This document shows positions 43,866 to 51,748 of a stretch of 64,000 bases of DNA, piece after piece. The stretch comes from Streptomonospora nanhaiensis. GTDB lineage: Bacteria; Actinomycetota; Actinomycetes; Streptosporangiales; Streptosporangiaceae. Made by a program: the position numbers and the translations under genes. Each line of letters begins with the position of its first letter. Within the stretch, counting starts at the first letter, position 1. The notes below the pieces were generated by a model. The model was not told where the DNA came from. It saw only the letters and a list, made by a program, of their open reading frames with translations, and did no database searches. The stretch is from contig NZ_CP113264.1 in NCBI RefSeq assembly GCF_026642255.1, positions 2,170,001 to 2,234,000 on the forward strand, read 5' to 3'.

Positions 43866-44480
43866 ATGGCGCGAGCACAGCAGGCGGTCGATCCGGGAAC
43901 GGGCACCGGGTCCGTCCCCGAGAGGCTGCTGGGGGCGGCGACCAGGCTGTTCGCCGAGCGGGGCTACGAGGGGACCTCCGTCCAGGAGGTGGTCGTCGCC
44001 GCGGGCGTCACCAAGGGGGCAATGTACCACTACTTCGGGTCCAAGGACGACCTCCTCTACGAGGTCTACGCCCGGGTCCTGCGCATGCAGACCGAGCACC
44101 TGGTCCGGATCGCCGGGCGGGAGGCTCCGGTGGCCGAACGCGTCCACGCGGCCGCGGCCGACGTCATCGTCACCAGCATCGCCAACCTGGACGACACCGT
44201 CATCTTCTTCCGCTCCATGCACCAGCTCAGCGAGGAGAAGCAGCGCGCCGTGCGCGCCGAACGGCGCGGCTACCACGAGGTCTTCCGCGACATGGTGGCC
44301 CAGGGGCAGAGCGAGGGCGTCTTCCGCGACGACGTCTCCGCGGACCTGGTGGTCAACTACTTCTTCGGGTCGGTCCACCACCTGAGCACCTGGTACCACC
44401 CGGGCGGGCCGCTGACCGGCGAGGACGTCGGCCGCCACTTCGCCGACCTGCTCGTCGCGGGGCTGCGCCCGGCGTCCTGA
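43866..44480 (+). CDS. TetR-family repressor, likely of the acyl-CoA dehydrogenase operon
   Basis: The 204-residue repressor has the HTH ATRLFAERGYEGTSVQEVVV, AAGVTKGAMYHYFGSKDDLL and a C-terminal ligand domain with FFRSMHQLSEEKQRAVRAE and VNYFFGSVHHLSTWYHPGG. The layout resembles regulators of fatty-acid and acyl-CoA genes in actinobacteria. The ATG at 43866 follows AGGCAGGAC. Its promoter carries an operator also found before the convergent-end operon at 48472 and the oxidoreductase at 50029. It is convergent with the acyl-CoA dehydrogenase gene. Confidence 0.9.
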   Translation: MARAQQAVDPGTGTGSVPERLLGAATRLFAERGYEGTSVQEVVVAAGVTKGAMYHYFGSKDDLLYEVYARVLRMQTEHLVRIAGREAPVAERVHAAAADVIVTSIANLDDTVIFFRSMHQLSEEKQRAVRAERRGYHEVFRDMVAQGQSEGVFRDDVSADLVVNYFFGSVHHLSTWYHPGGPLTGEDVGRHFADLLVAGLRPAS

Positions 44481-44541
44481 GGACGCCGGGCCCGGGACCC
44501 GGCGACGGGGGAGCCCGCGGCGCCCGCGGGGCGCCGCGGGC
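44471..44541. terminator. two hairpins between convergent TetR and acyl-CoA dehydrogenase genes
   Basis: GGCGTCC-TGA-GGACGCC (44471-44487) places the TetR stop codon in the loop. A second stem pairs 44513-44524 perfectly with 44530-44541 around five bases. The rest of the gap to 44696 contains two imperfect copies of a GGCGCCGCGGGC...CCGTGCTC motif (about 44530 and 44650) and no gene. Confidence 0.6.
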
Positions 44542-44696
44542 CGTGCTCCTCCGGGCCTCCGCCCCGTGCCCGGGTGTCCCACGGCGCGGGAGCCCCCGGC
44601 CGCCGTGCGCGTTCCCGGGGAACGAGGGCACACGCACAGCGACCTCCGGGGCGCCGCGGGCACCCGGGCCGTGCTCGTCCCGGGCCTTCCGTCGCG

Positions 44697-45908
44697 CTAG
44701 CGGTACTTGCGCAGCTCGGCCCGGCCCAGCGAGCGCAGGTGCACCTCGTCGGGGCCGTCGGCCAGCCGCAGGGAGCGCACGCCCGCCATCCAGCCGGCCA
44801 GCGGCAGGTCCTGGCTCACCCCGGCGGCCCCGTGCGCCTGGATCGCCTTGTCCATGATCCACTCCACCGTGCGCGGGGTGGCGATCTTGATCGCCTGGAT
44901 CTCGGTGTGCGCGCCGCGGTTGCCGACCGTGTCCATCAGGTAGGCGGTCTTGAGCACCAGCAGCCGCAGCTGCTCGATCGACACGCGCGCCTCGGCGATC
45001 CACTCGCGGACCACGCCCTGCTCCGCCAGGGGCCGCCCGAACGCCACGCGGTCCAGCACGCGCCGGCAGGTGAGCTCCAGGGCCCGCTCGGCCATGCCGA
45101 TGAGCCGCATGCAGTGGTGGATGCGGCCGGGGCCCAGCCGGGCCTGGGCGATGGCGAACCCCTCGCCCTCCCCGCCGACGAGGTTCTCCGCGGGCACCCG
45201 CACGTCCTCGAACAGGACCTCCGCGTGGCCGCCGTGGTCGCTGTCGTCGAAGCCGTACACGGACATGCCGCGCCGCACCGTCAGCCCCGGGGTGTCGCGC
45301 GGCACCAGCACCATGCTCTGCTGGCGGTGCCGGTCGGCGTCGGGGTCGGTCTTGCCCATCACGATGAAGACCGCGCACTCGGGGTTGAGCGCGCCGGTGA
45401 TGAACCACTTGCGCCCGTTGACCACGTACTCGTCACCGTCACGGACAATGCTGGTGGTGATGTTGGTGGCGTCGGAGGAGGCCACCTCCGGCTCGGTCAT
45501 CGCGAACGCCGAGCGGATGTCCGCGGCCAGCAGGGGTTCCAGCCAGCGCTTCTTCTGCTCGGGGGTGCCGAACATCGTCAGCACCTCCATGTTCCCGGTG
45601 TCGGGCGCCGCGCAGTTGAGCGCGGCGGGAGCCAGCCTCGGGCTGCGGCCGGTGATCTCGGCCAGCGGCGCGTACCGGAGGTTGTCCAACCCGCCGTGCT
45701 CCGGGTGTCCGGCCAGGAACAGGTTCCACAGCCCCTGTTCGCGCGCCCGAGCCTGGAGCTCGCGCACCACCGGCGCGGTCGACCACCGGTCCTCCCGCGC
45801 GGCGAGCTGTTCCTCCAGCACCGCCTCGGCCGGGTAGACGTGTTCGTCCATGAAGGCCAGCAGCCTCTGGCGAAGCTCCTCGGTCCCCTCGTCGTAGGCG
45901 AAGTCCAT
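44697..45908 (-). CDS. acyl-CoA dehydrogenase, ACAD10/11-like
   Basis: This 403-residue flavoprotein has AFAMTEPEVASSDATNI (FAD/substrate loop), YVVNGRKWFITGALNPECAV, GRIHHCMRLIGMAERALEL and AIQAHGAAGVSQDLPLAGW. Near the end, where ordinary acyl-CoA dehydrogenases carry the catalytic Glu of the IYEGT motif, it reads LADGPDEVH, the form I recall from ACAD10/ACAD11-type enzymes. In those proteins the domain acts after a kinase domain on 4-hydroxyacyl-CoA. Here the kinase is a separate gene just upstream whose stop overlaps this ATG by one base (TGATG). It ends the four-gene operon. Confidence 0.9.
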   Translation of the reverse strand: MDFAYDEGTEELRQRLLAFMDEHVYPAEAVLEEQLAAREDRWSTAPVVRELQARAREQGLWNLFLAGHPEHGGLDNLRYAPLAEITGRSPRLAPAALNCAAPDTGNMEVLTMFGTPEQKKRWLEPLLAADIRSAFAMTEPEVASSDATNITTSIVRDGDEYVVNGRKWFITGALNPECAVFIVMGKTDPDADRHRQQSMVLVPRDTPGLTVRRGMSVYGFDDSDHGGHAEVLFEDVRVPAENLVGGEGEGFAIAQARLGPGRIHHCMRLIGMAERALELTCRRVLDRVAFGRPLAEQGVVREWIAEARVSIEQLRLLVLKTAYLMDTVGNRGAHTEIQAIKIATPRTVEWIMDKAIQAHGAAGVSQDLPLAGWMAGVRSLRLADGPDEVHLRSLGRAELRKYR

Positions 45909-46930
45909 CAGTCCTCCTCGAGCATCGTGTGGGCGCGCTCCACCAGGGGGGCGACCACGTCGCCGATCCGGTCGAAGCCCGCGCCGACGGTCAGTCCCTT
46001 GCCGTGCCGGAAGTGGATGCCCTCGGCGATGACGGCGAGCTTGAAGCAGCCCAGGGCCACGTACCACGCGAGCCGGGACACGTCACGGCCGGTCGTGGCC
46101 GCGTACATCGCCACCAGCTCCTCCGGCGGGGGGAACCCCTCGGCGGACGTCGCCGGGACCCCGCCGATCCCGACGGGCTGCTGCTGGTACACGAGCATCA
46201 GGCCCAGGTCCACGAGCGGGTCGCCGAGCGTGGCCATCTCCCAGTCCAGCACCGCGGTGATGCGCCCCTCCGGGGTCGCCAGCACGTTGTCGAGCCGGTA
46301 GTCGCCGTGCACGACGGCGGGGGCCGACGGCTCGGGGAGGGTCGCGGCCAGCTTCGCGCGCAGTTCGTCGATCCCCGGGACGTCCCGGCTGCGCGAGGCC
46401 TCCCACTGCTTGCCCCACCTGCGCACCTGGCGTTCCAGGAACCCCTCCGGGCGGCCGAAGCCGCTCAGCCCGACCTCCTCGGGCACCACCGCGTGCAGCA
46501 CGCCGAGGGTGGCGATGAGCTCCTCGGCGACCCTGCGGGCGGTGCCCGGCCCCAGCGGCGCGATCTCGTCCCGGGTCCGGAAGGGCGTTCCCCCCACGTA
46601 CTCCATGACGTAGAAGGGCGCGCCCAGCACCTCCGGGTCCTCGCACAGGAGGTGGGTGCGGGGGACCGGTACCCCGGTGTCCCGCAGCGCGGTCATCACC
46701 CGGTACTCGCGGGACATGTCGTGGGCGGTCGCCAGCACGTGCCCGAGCGGGGGCCGGCGCACGACCCATTCGCCGGTCCCGTCGCGGACCACGTAGGTCA
46801 GGTTGGACCTGCCCCCCGCGACCACCCTTCCGCGCAGCGGTCCCGTGACCAGTCCCGGCCGTGCGGCGTCCAGGTGGGCGCGCAGGCGGTCCAGGTCCAG
46901 CCCCGGCAGGCCGGTTCGTTCGTCGCTCAT
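45908..46930 (-). CDS. APH-fold kinase (ACAD10/11 kinase-domain and LvaA-like)
   Basis: The 340-residue protein is an aminoglycoside-phosphotransferase-fold kinase: VVAGGRSNLTYVVRDG (nucleotide loop), WVVRRPP, MSREYRVMTALRDTGVPVP, the catalytic loop VVHGDYRLDNVLA, and the DFG-like VLDWEMATLGDPLVDLGLML. It is not an antibiotic-resistance type: the same sequence pattern is found in ACAD10/11 kinase domains and in LvaA, which phosphorylates 4-hydroxyacyl-CoA. Position between an ACAD11-like dehydrogenase and two SDR genes fits that role (inference). The ATG overlaps the upstream SDR stop (ATGA) and has AGGGGAA before it. Confidence 0.88.
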   Translation of the reverse strand: MSDERTGLPGLDLDRLRAHLDAARPGLVTGPLRGRVVAGGRSNLTYVVRDGTGEWVVRRPPLGHVLATAHDMSREYRVMTALRDTGVPVPRTHLLCEDPEVLGAPFYVMEYVGGTPFRTRDEIAPLGPGTARRVAEELIATLGVLHAVVPEEVGLSGFGRPEGFLERQVRRWGKQWEASRSRDVPGIDELRAKLAATLPEPSAPAVVHGDYRLDNVLATPEGRITAVLDWEMATLGDPLVDLGLMLVYQQQPVGIGGVPATSAEGFPPPEELVAMYAATTGRDVSRLAWYVALGCFKLAVIAEGIHFRHGKGLTVGAGFDRIGDVVAPLVERAHTMLEED

Positions 46931-47703
46931 GCGTTCCCCTCGAAGACCTTGGCCTGGAGGCGGCGCATCCCCGCGAGCCAGCGGTCGGTGTCGTTCGCCC
47001 TGGCGGCGTAGTGGTCGGCGACCCGGGGGTGGGGCAGGATCAGGAACCGCCTGTCGGCCAGGCCGGCCATCACGGCGTCCGCGACCTCCTCCGGGGTGAT
47101 GGCCTCCGCCGCCAGGATGGCCTTGCCGGTGTCCCCGGACGCCTCCAGCAGGTTCGTGCGCACCCCGAGCGGGCAGACGCACTGGACGGTGATCCCGCGG
47201 TCCCCGTAGGTGGCCGACAGCCATTCGCCGAAGGACAGGGCGGCGTGCTTGGTCACCGAGTACGGCGCGCTGCCCAGCATCGTGAGCAGGCCGGCCGCCG
47301 AGACGGTGGACAGGAAGCGTCCGCTGCCCCGCTCCAGCCAGCCGGGCACCAGCTCCCGCGCGGCGCGCACGTGCGCCATGACGTTGACCTGCCAGGCCAG
47401 GTCCCAGTCCTGTTCGGAGGCCTCGGGGCCCCCGGCCACCCCCACCCCCGCGTTGGCGGCGTACAGGTCGATGGCGCCCAGGTGGGCCCCGGCCTCGGCG
47501 ATGAGCGCGGTCACGCCCGCCTCGCTCGCGGCGTCGCCCGGGACCGCGACCCCGCCGATCTCCGCGGCCACGGCCTCGGCCGCGCCCGCGTCGATGTCGT
47601 TGACCACCACGCGCGCCCCGGCCCCGGCCAGCCTGCGCGCGATGGCGGCGCCGATGCCGTTGCCCGCGCCGGTGACGACCGCCCCGCTGTCGGTCAGGTC
47701 CAT
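46927..47703 (-). CDS. short-chain dehydrogenase/reductase (operon gene 2)
   Basis: The 258-residue enzyme is a classical SDR with the NAD(P)-binding GAGNGIGAA near residue 12, the NAG motif in YAANAGVG, catalytic Ser in STVSAAGLL and Tyr-x-x-x-Lys in YSVTKHA. A C-terminal extension (RFLILPHPRVADHYAARAND) is typical of SDRs found with ACAD/kinase pairs. The substrate is unknown; oxidation or reduction of a hydroxyacyl-CoA intermediate is plausible. It starts two bases from the end of the preceding SDR gene. Confidence 0.88.
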   Translation of the reverse strand: MDLTDSGAVVTGAGNGIGAAIARRLAGAGARVVVNDIDAGAAEAVAAEIGGVAVPGDAASEAGVTALIAEAGAHLGAIDLYAANAGVGVAGGPEASEQDWDLAWQVNVMAHVRAARELVPGWLERGSGRFLSTVSAAGLLTMLGSAPYSVTKHAALSFGEWLSATYGDRGITVQCVCPLGVRTNLLEASGDTGKAILAAEAITPEEVADAVMAGLADRRFLILPHPRVADHYAARANDTDRWLAGMRRLQAKVFEGNA

Positions 47704-47704
47704 G

Positions 47705-48460
47705 TCACACGCCCCCGGTCAGGGTGACGCCGCCGTCGAGGACGAGCGTGCGGCCGGTGATCCAGGAGGCGTCGTCCGAGAGCAGGAACGCGACCGCGCC
47801 CGCGACGTCCTCGGGCACGCCGAGGCGGCCCAGGGGGTACTCGGCGGCGAGCTTCTCCTCGCGTCCCTCGTACAGGGCGGCGGCGAATCTGGTCTTGACC
47901 ACGGCCGGGGCGACCCCGTTCACGCGGACGCCGGGGCCGAGTTCGACGGCGAGCTCCTCCGTGATGTGCAGGAGCATCGCCTTGGTGGCCCCGTAGAAGC
48001 CGATGCCGGGGGCCGGCTTGAGTCCGGCGACCGAGGAGACGTTGACGATCGCCCCTCCGTGCTCGGCCATCCAGGCCTTGTACGCCTTCTGCACCCACGA
48101 GATCGCGGACAGGGCGTTGACCTCGAAGATCTTGCGGGCGGCGTCCAGGTCCAGGTCCACCATCCGCCCGTACACCGGGTTGATGCCGGTGTTGTTGACG
48201 AACATGTCGACGCTGCCGAAGGCCTCCAGGGTCGCGGCGACGGCCTCGTCCTGGTGGCGCGGGTCGTCCGCCCGACCGGGCACGCCGATGGCGTGCCCGG
48301 GTCCGCCCAGGGCCTCGACGGCCTCCTGGAGGGGTTGGGGCTTGCGCGCGGTGACGCACACGCGCGCGCCCTCGTCGACGAGTCGCCGGGCGACGGCCAG
48401 GCCGATGCCGCGGCTCGCGCCGGTGACGATGGCGGTCCGGCCGCTGAACCGGGAAGTCAT
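47705..48460 (-). CDS. short-chain dehydrogenase/reductase (FabG-like, operon gene 1)
   Basis: The 251-residue protein is FabG-like: TGASRGIG, VNNTGINPVYG, catalytic Ser in NVSSVAGL, Tyr-x-x-x-Lys in YGATKAM, and ITGRTLVLDGGVTL at the end. It probably handles a 3-oxo/3-hydroxyacyl intermediate or related alcohol. The ATG at 48460 is chosen over the GTG three bases upstream because AAGGAG then has six-base spacing. It heads the SDR-SDR-kinase-dehydrogenase operon and has an operator only a few bases before its ribosome site. Confidence 0.9.
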   Translation of the reverse strand: MTSRFSGRTAIVTGASRGIGLAVARRLVDEGARVCVTARKPQPLQEAVEALGGPGHAIGVPGRADDPRHQDEAVAATLEAFGSVDMFVNNTGINPVYGRMVDLDLDAARKIFEVNALSAISWVQKAYKAWMAEHGGAIVNVSSVAGLKPAPGIGFYGATKAMLLHITEELAVELGPGVRVNGVAPAVVKTRFAAALYEGREEKLAAEYPLGRLGVPEDVAGAVAFLLSDDASWITGRTLVLDGGVTLTGGV

Positions 48461-48471
48461 CACGTTCTCCT

Positions 48472-48492
48472 TAAACCGACTGGTCGGTATGC
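48472..48492. promoter_or_regulatory. TetR operator copy 2 upstream of the SDR-kinase-ACAD operon
   Basis: The site reads AAACCGACTGGTCGGTATGC within these bases; ACCGAC-TG-GTCGGT is a perfect palindrome. The half GGTCGGTATGC is identical to copy 1 at 43805-43815. It ends just before the AAGGAG of the first SDR gene, so a bound repressor would block transcription of the whole operon. Confidence 0.8.
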
Positions 48493-48611
48493 AACGGAGA
48501 CTCTATGTCCCCGGAGGCGCGTGCCGCAAGGGGCGCGAGCGGCGCGGAAGCGGGACAATGGCGGCGCGGGCCACCGTCCCCCGCCTCCGAGCCACAGACA
48601 GAGGACTCCCC

Positions 48612-48905
48612 ATGACAACCGACGTCGCCGACCGACCGGACCAGCGCCGATACGAGATCACCGCCGACGGCGAGACCGCCGGGTACGCCGAGTACATCCT
48701 CACCGGCGAGCTGGTCACCTTCACCCACACCGAGATCGACCCCGCCTTCGAGGGGCGGGGGCTGGGCGGCGCCCTGGTCCGCGGCGCGCTGGACGACGTG
48801 CGCTCGCGGGGCCTGGCGGTCCTGCCGCTGTGCCCGTTCGTCAAGGGCTGGATCCAGCGGCACCGCGAGTACGCCGACCTGGTCTACCGGTCCCCGTCCG
48901 AGTAG
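48612..48905 (+). CDS. small GNAT acetyltransferase-like protein
   Basis: The 97-residue protein matches the short GNAT group related to Gcn5 (COG2388 type). It shows YEITADGETAGYAEYIL, FTHTEIDPAFEGRGLGGALV, which includes the acetyl-CoA binding Arg/Gly-x-Gly-x-Gly turn, and ALDDVRSRGLAVLPLCPFVK, ending RHREYADLVYRSP. Substrate is unknown. The ATG at 48612 is where family homology starts; the ribosome site is GAGGA. It is divergent from the SDR operon. Confidence 0.88.
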   Translation: MTTDVADRPDQRRYEITADGETAGYAEYILTGELVTFTHTEIDPAFEGRGLGGALVRGALDDVRSRGLAVLPLCPFVKGWIQRHREYADLVYRSPSE

Positions 48906-49049
48906 GCCGGCCGGGGGCCCGGGGCCGGCCCCCGCGGGACCTGCGGCCCCGCGGGCCCCGCCGGGGTGGCGGCCGAACGCGCCGGGCCCTGCCGAACTGG
49001 TGAATCTACATCGTAAAGGCAGTGCTCGACCTGTGGCCGCCCGGGGGGA

Positions 49050-50006
49050 TCACGCCCGGGGGTCGAGGGTGAGCTTGCCGGTCGTGCCCCTGGACCGCAG
49101 CGCCTCGTGCGCCCGGCGGGCCTCGGCGAGCGGATAGGTCCCGCCGAGCACCGGCTTCAGGTTCCCGGCGGCCACCAGGGAGAAGAGCTCCGCCATCGCC
49201 GTCCCCATGACCTCGCCGGGCAGCCGCCACACGTGGGGCAGCCACATGCCGCCCACCGTGGTGGAGTACTTCATCAGGTTGGCCGGCTGGACCGGGCTGG
49301 GCAGCTCGCGGGAGGCCATCCCGTAGAACGCCAGGCGGCCGAACGGGGCGAGGGCCCGCACGCTCTCGTCCGTCACCCGGCCGCCGACCATGTCCAGCAC
49401 GACGTCCACCCGGCGTCCGCCGTTGGCCTCGATCAGGGCCTCGGTCATGTCCGGCGCCGAGGAGTCCACGACGGCGTCCGCGCCCAGCTGCAGCGCCAGT
49501 TCGCGCTTCTCCGCGCTGCTCGCCACCGCGACGACCCGTCCCGCGCCGAACCGCTTGGCGAGCTGGACGGCGAGCGTGCCCACGCCCCCGCCCGCCGCGT
49601 GCACCACGACCGACTCGCCGGGGTCCAGCCGCGCCGTCTTGCTCAGCAGGACCCACGCGGTGGCGCCCTGGACGACCAGGGCGAGGGCGTCGTCGTCGGT
49701 CACCTCGTCGGGGATCTCGAAGCTCATGCCGGGGGCCGCGGCGGCCCGCTCGGCGTAGCCGCCGCTGGAGGACAGGGCGACGACCCTGTGGCCGTCCGGG
49801 GTGAGCCCGGCGATCTCCATGCCGGGCACGAGGGGGAGGGACGCGGGCGACAGGTAGCTGTTCTCCGCCTGGTGGGTGTCGGCGTAGTTGACGCCCGAGC
49901 GGGTGACGTCGACGAGCACCTCGCCGGGGCCGGGCTCGGGGTCGGGCAGTTCCGCGAGTTCGAGGACCTCGGGGCCGCCGAACTCGGTGATCTGGATGGC
50001 GCGCAT
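49050..50006 (-). CDS. zinc-free quinone oxidoreductase (MDR family)
   Basis: The 318-residue NADPH-dependent enzyme is of the quinone oxidoreductase type in the medium-chain dehydrogenase family: MRAIQITEFGGPEVLELAEL, VTRSGVNYADTHQAENSY, GMEIAGLTPDGHRV, and the cofactor motif VVHAAGGGVGTLAVQLAK followed by LGADAVVDSS. Zinc ligands of alcohol dehydrogenases are absent. It may reduce enoyl compounds or quinones. The ATG has AAGGGTCC-type bases upstream. A copy of the TetR operator lies 23 bases before the start, so it probably belongs to the same regulon as the ACAD operon. Confidence 0.9.
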   Translation of the reverse strand: MRAIQITEFGGPEVLELAELPDPEPGPGEVLVDVTRSGVNYADTHQAENSYLSPASLPLVPGMEIAGLTPDGHRVVALSSSGGYAERAAAAPGMSFEIPDEVTDDDALALVVQGATAWVLLSKTARLDPGESVVVHAAGGGVGTLAVQLAKRFGAGRVVAVASSAEKRELALQLGADAVVDSSAPDMTEALIEANGGRRVDVVLDMVGGRVTDESVRALAPFGRLAFYGMASRELPSPVQPANLMKYSTTVGGMWLPHVWRLPGEVMGTAMAELFSLVAAGNLKPVLGGTYPLAEARRAHEALRSRGTTGKLTLDPRA

Positions 50007-50028
50007 GGGGACCCTTCGTTCGTGTGCT

Positions 50029-50048
50029 CATACCGACCGGGTGGTATG
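50029..50048. promoter_or_regulatory. TetR operator copy 3 upstream of quinone oxidoreductase
   Basis: CATACCGACCGGGTGGTATG is a near-palindrome. Its reverse complement, CATACCACCCGGTCGGTATG, matches copy 1 over TACCA-N-CCGGTCGGTATG. A TAACAT on the minus strand next to it can serve as -10. Confidence 0.78.
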
Positions 50049-50124
50049 TTACCGGCCGCCGTGCGGGCGGAGCGTCCGGCCCGCCGGAGACGGAGGGGTG
50101 GGGCCGGGGGGCTTGCGCGCCTAT

Positions 50125-50141
50125 ACCTAACGTTGTTAGGT
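50125..50141. promoter_or_regulatory. operator candidate ACCTAAC-GTT-GTTAGGT
   Basis: Perfect seven-base arms around three bases lie 32 bases before the esterase start, in an AT-richer patch starting CTATACC. It differs clearly from the TACCGACC sites, so a separate repressor, not identified here, is implied. Confidence 0.6.
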
Positions 50142-50172
50142 GGGGGTGTCGTGAACCGAGGGAAGGACGCAC

Positions 50173-51675
50173 GTGGACGCCGAGCACACAGTGAGGACGA
50201 GGGCCGGACGGGTCCGGGGCACCGTCTCCCAGCGATCCGAGAACGGCGGGGTCACCGTCCACCGCGGCATCCCCTACGCCGCGGCGCCGTTCGGCGACCT
50301 CCGCTTCTCGGCGCCCGCCCCCGCACCCGCCTGGGACGGCGTCCGCGACTGCACCGCCTTCGGCCCGCCGCCCCCGCAGGGCGCCCAGCTCCTCGGCGCC
50401 GCGCCCTGGAACGCGCGGATGTCCCCGGACTGCCTCTCGCTCACCGTGTGGTCCGCCGCGCGCGAGGGCGACCGCGCGCCCGTCCTCGTGTGGATCCACG
50501 GCGGCGCGTACATCGTCGGGGCCTCCTCCGAGGCCGCCTACGACGGCACCGGACTGGCCGAGAGCGGACTCGTGGTCGTCGGCGTCAACTACCGGGTCGG
50601 CTTCGAGGGCTTCGGCCACGTGCCGGGCCGCCCCGACAACCGGGGCCTGCTCGACCAGGCGGCCGCGCTGCGCTGGGTGCGCGACAACGTCGCGGCCTTC
50701 GGCGGCGACCCGGACAACGTCACGGTCGCGGGGGAGTCGGCCGGAGCCGGGTCCGTGGTGTGCCTCATGGCCTCCCCCGTCGCCGACGGGCTCTTCCGCC
50801 GGGCGATCGCGCACAGCGTCCCCGGAGACATGATCACCCCGGACACCGCCCGCTCGGTCTCGGAGCGCGTGGCCGGGGCCGCCGGGGTGCCCCTGGACGC
50901 CGACGCCCTCGCCGCGCTCGCGCCGGAGGCGGTGCTGGAGGCCGTCGACACCGTGCTCTCCGCCCCGTCCGGCTCCTCCGGCGGCGTGCGCGCCAAGGCC
51001 TTCACCTGCTTCGCCCCCGTCGTCGGAGGGCCCGAGCTGCCCCTGCCCCCGCTGGAGGCGGTCGCCGGCGGAGCGGCGGCCGGGGTGGACCTGCTCACCG
51101 GCCACAACGCCCACGAGTACCGGCTGTTCACCGAACTGGGGCAGAGCGTGGAGATCGACGACGAGTCGGCCCTCGAGCTGACAGCGGCCCGCCTGGGGCT
51201 CGGGGAGGGCGCGGTCGCCGCCTACCGGGCGGCGGACCCCGGGGCCTCCCCGCGCCTGCTGTACGCCGCCATCCAGGGCGACGCCGTGTTCGGCGAGTAC
51301 ACGGTGCGCCTCGCCGAGGCGCACGCCTCCGGCGGGGGACGCGCGCACCTCTTCCGGCTGGCCTTCGAGAGCCCCGCCCTGGGCGGCCGGCTGGGGGCCT
51401 GCCACGCGCTGGACCTGCCGTTCGCGTTCGGCAACCTGGACACGGACCTCGCGCTGTTCCTCCTCGACGGCAAGCCCACCGAGGCCCACACGGCCCTGTC
51501 CGGGCGCATGGTGGCGGCCTGGCGCGACTTCGCCGCCACGGGGGACCCGGGGTGGCCCGCCGTGACCGCCGGCGCCACCGCGGTGAAGGTGTGGGACGTC
51601 GAGGACGCGCTCGGCTCCGCGGACGCGGAGCCCCTGCGCGCGCTCTGGTCGGAGATCCCCCTCACGCCCAGGTAG
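50173..51675 (+). CDS. type B carboxylesterase
   Basis: The 500-residue alpha/beta hydrolase has the nucleophile elbow GESAGAGS (Ser about 191), the oxyanion stretch VWIHGGAYIVG, the SPDCLSLTVW family signature (EDCL-type) and the catalytic His in GACHALDLPFAFG. The acidic residue is probably the Glu of NAHEYRLF. It should hydrolyse carboxylic esters in the cytoplasm, since no signal peptide is present. The GTG at 50173 has AAGGA seven to eight bases upstream. Expression is probably controlled through the palindrome at 50125-50141. Confidence 0.92.
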   Translation: MDAEHTVRTRAGRVRGTVSQRSENGGVTVHRGIPYAAAPFGDLRFSAPAPAPAWDGVRDCTAFGPPPPQGAQLLGAAPWNARMSPDCLSLTVWSAAREGDRAPVLVWIHGGAYIVGASSEAAYDGTGLAESGLVVVGVNYRVGFEGFGHVPGRPDNRGLLDQAAALRWVRDNVAAFGGDPDNVTVAGESAGAGSVVCLMASPVADGLFRRAIAHSVPGDMITPDTARSVSERVAGAAGVPLDADALAALAPEAVLEAVDTVLSAPSGSSGGVRAKAFTCFAPVVGGPELPLPPLEAVAGGAAAGVDLLTGHNAHEYRLFTELGQSVEIDDESALELTAARLGLGEGAVAAYRAADPGASPRLLYAAIQGDAVFGEYTVRLAEAHASGGGRAHLFRLAFESPALGGRLGACHALDLPFAFGNLDTDLALFLLDGKPTEAHTALSGRMVAAWRDFAATGDPGWPAVTAGATAVKVWDVEDALGSADAEPLRALWSEIPLTPR

Positions 51676-51748
51676 GAGCGCCCGGCCGCCCCGTGCCCAC
51701 TGCGACCCTGGCGCTAGCATGAGGCTACGGGGACACGGGGGGTGGCCG

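Noticed and set aside
45908-46930. APH-fold gene considered as an aminoglycoside resistance gene
   Set aside because: Sequence pattern and operon context match ACAD10/11 and LvaA-type kinases of acyl-CoA metabolism instead.
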